43,638 nucleotides of DNA from Actinokineospora pegani (GTDB lineage: Bacteria > Actinomycetota > Actinomycetes > Mycobacteriales > Pseudonocardiaceae), in NCBI RefSeq assembly GCF_009745975.1, contig NZ_WHOL01000083.1:1-43638 (forward strand). The letters are read 5' to 3'. A program made the translations under genes and the position numbers. This document shows positions 42,523 through 43,638 of the stretch, one piece after another. Positions within the stretch are counted from its first letter, which is position 1. Each line of letters opens with the position of its first letter. Under the pieces are notes generated by a model. The model saw only the letters and a list, made by a program, of their open reading frames with translations. It ran no database searches and had not been told where the DNA came from.

Positions 42523-43638
<1,116 letters not shown>

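Overview
The window is very GC-rich DNA with actinomycete gene signatures: giant modular type I polyketide synthase (PKS) genes, a mycothiol-type DinB enzyme, an SCO6745-family protein, GTG and TTG starts, and a rare in-frame TTA codon. The sequence does not fix the genus. A filamentous actinomycete, possibly Pseudonocardiales, is an inference.

Region 1 (1-30939, all on the minus strand, read right to left) is a modular PKS operon of three complete genes and the beginning of a fourth. The first gene carries a KSQ-type decarboxylating loading module (active-site Cys replaced by Gln) plus modules 1-3. The second is one module (4) with a dehydratase. The third carries modules 5 and 6. The fourth is cut off after about 116 residues of docking domain and KS. 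AT motifs predict methylmalonate for the loading module and modules 1, 3, 4 and 5, and malonate for modules 2 and 6. KR fingerprints are B2 (1), A1 (2), A2 (3), B1 (4, with the catalytic Ser replaced by Gly), A1 (5) and A1 (6). The expected product is a propionate-started, macrolide-like reduced polyketide. Release domain, sugar genes and oxygenases are not in the window.

Region 2 (30940-31229) is the divergent control region between the PKS operon and a rightward pair. It holds a plausible PKS promoter overlapped by CTAGGGG repeats and a hairpin, and an 18-bp palindrome nearer the rightward genes. Those genes are a VC0807-family membrane protein and, overlapping by 4 bp, a macrolide-type glycosyltransferase (31230-33148), plausibly a self-protection pair. 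A strong hairpin lies at their convergent junction with an SCO6745-family gene.

Region 3 (34123-39502) holds a sensor kinase with a duplicated membrane sensor region, a TTA codon and a good promoter, followed by its NarL-type response regulator. Next come a PLP enzyme of the cystathionine gamma-synthase family, a DinB/mycothiol-dependent enzyme and an IclR regulator. These may be cluster borders rather than pathway genes.

Region 4 (39503-43638) is an ispH-dxs-ispG operon with ATGA overlaps, divergent from the IclR gene and cut by the window end. Three MEP-pathway genes packed together, with a short-loop DXS, look like the start of a second, terpenoid gene set or of the isoprenoid arm of a hybrid pathway. 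No gene-free stretch exceeds 300 bases. I see no tRNA, rRNA, CRISPR array, transposase or integrase.
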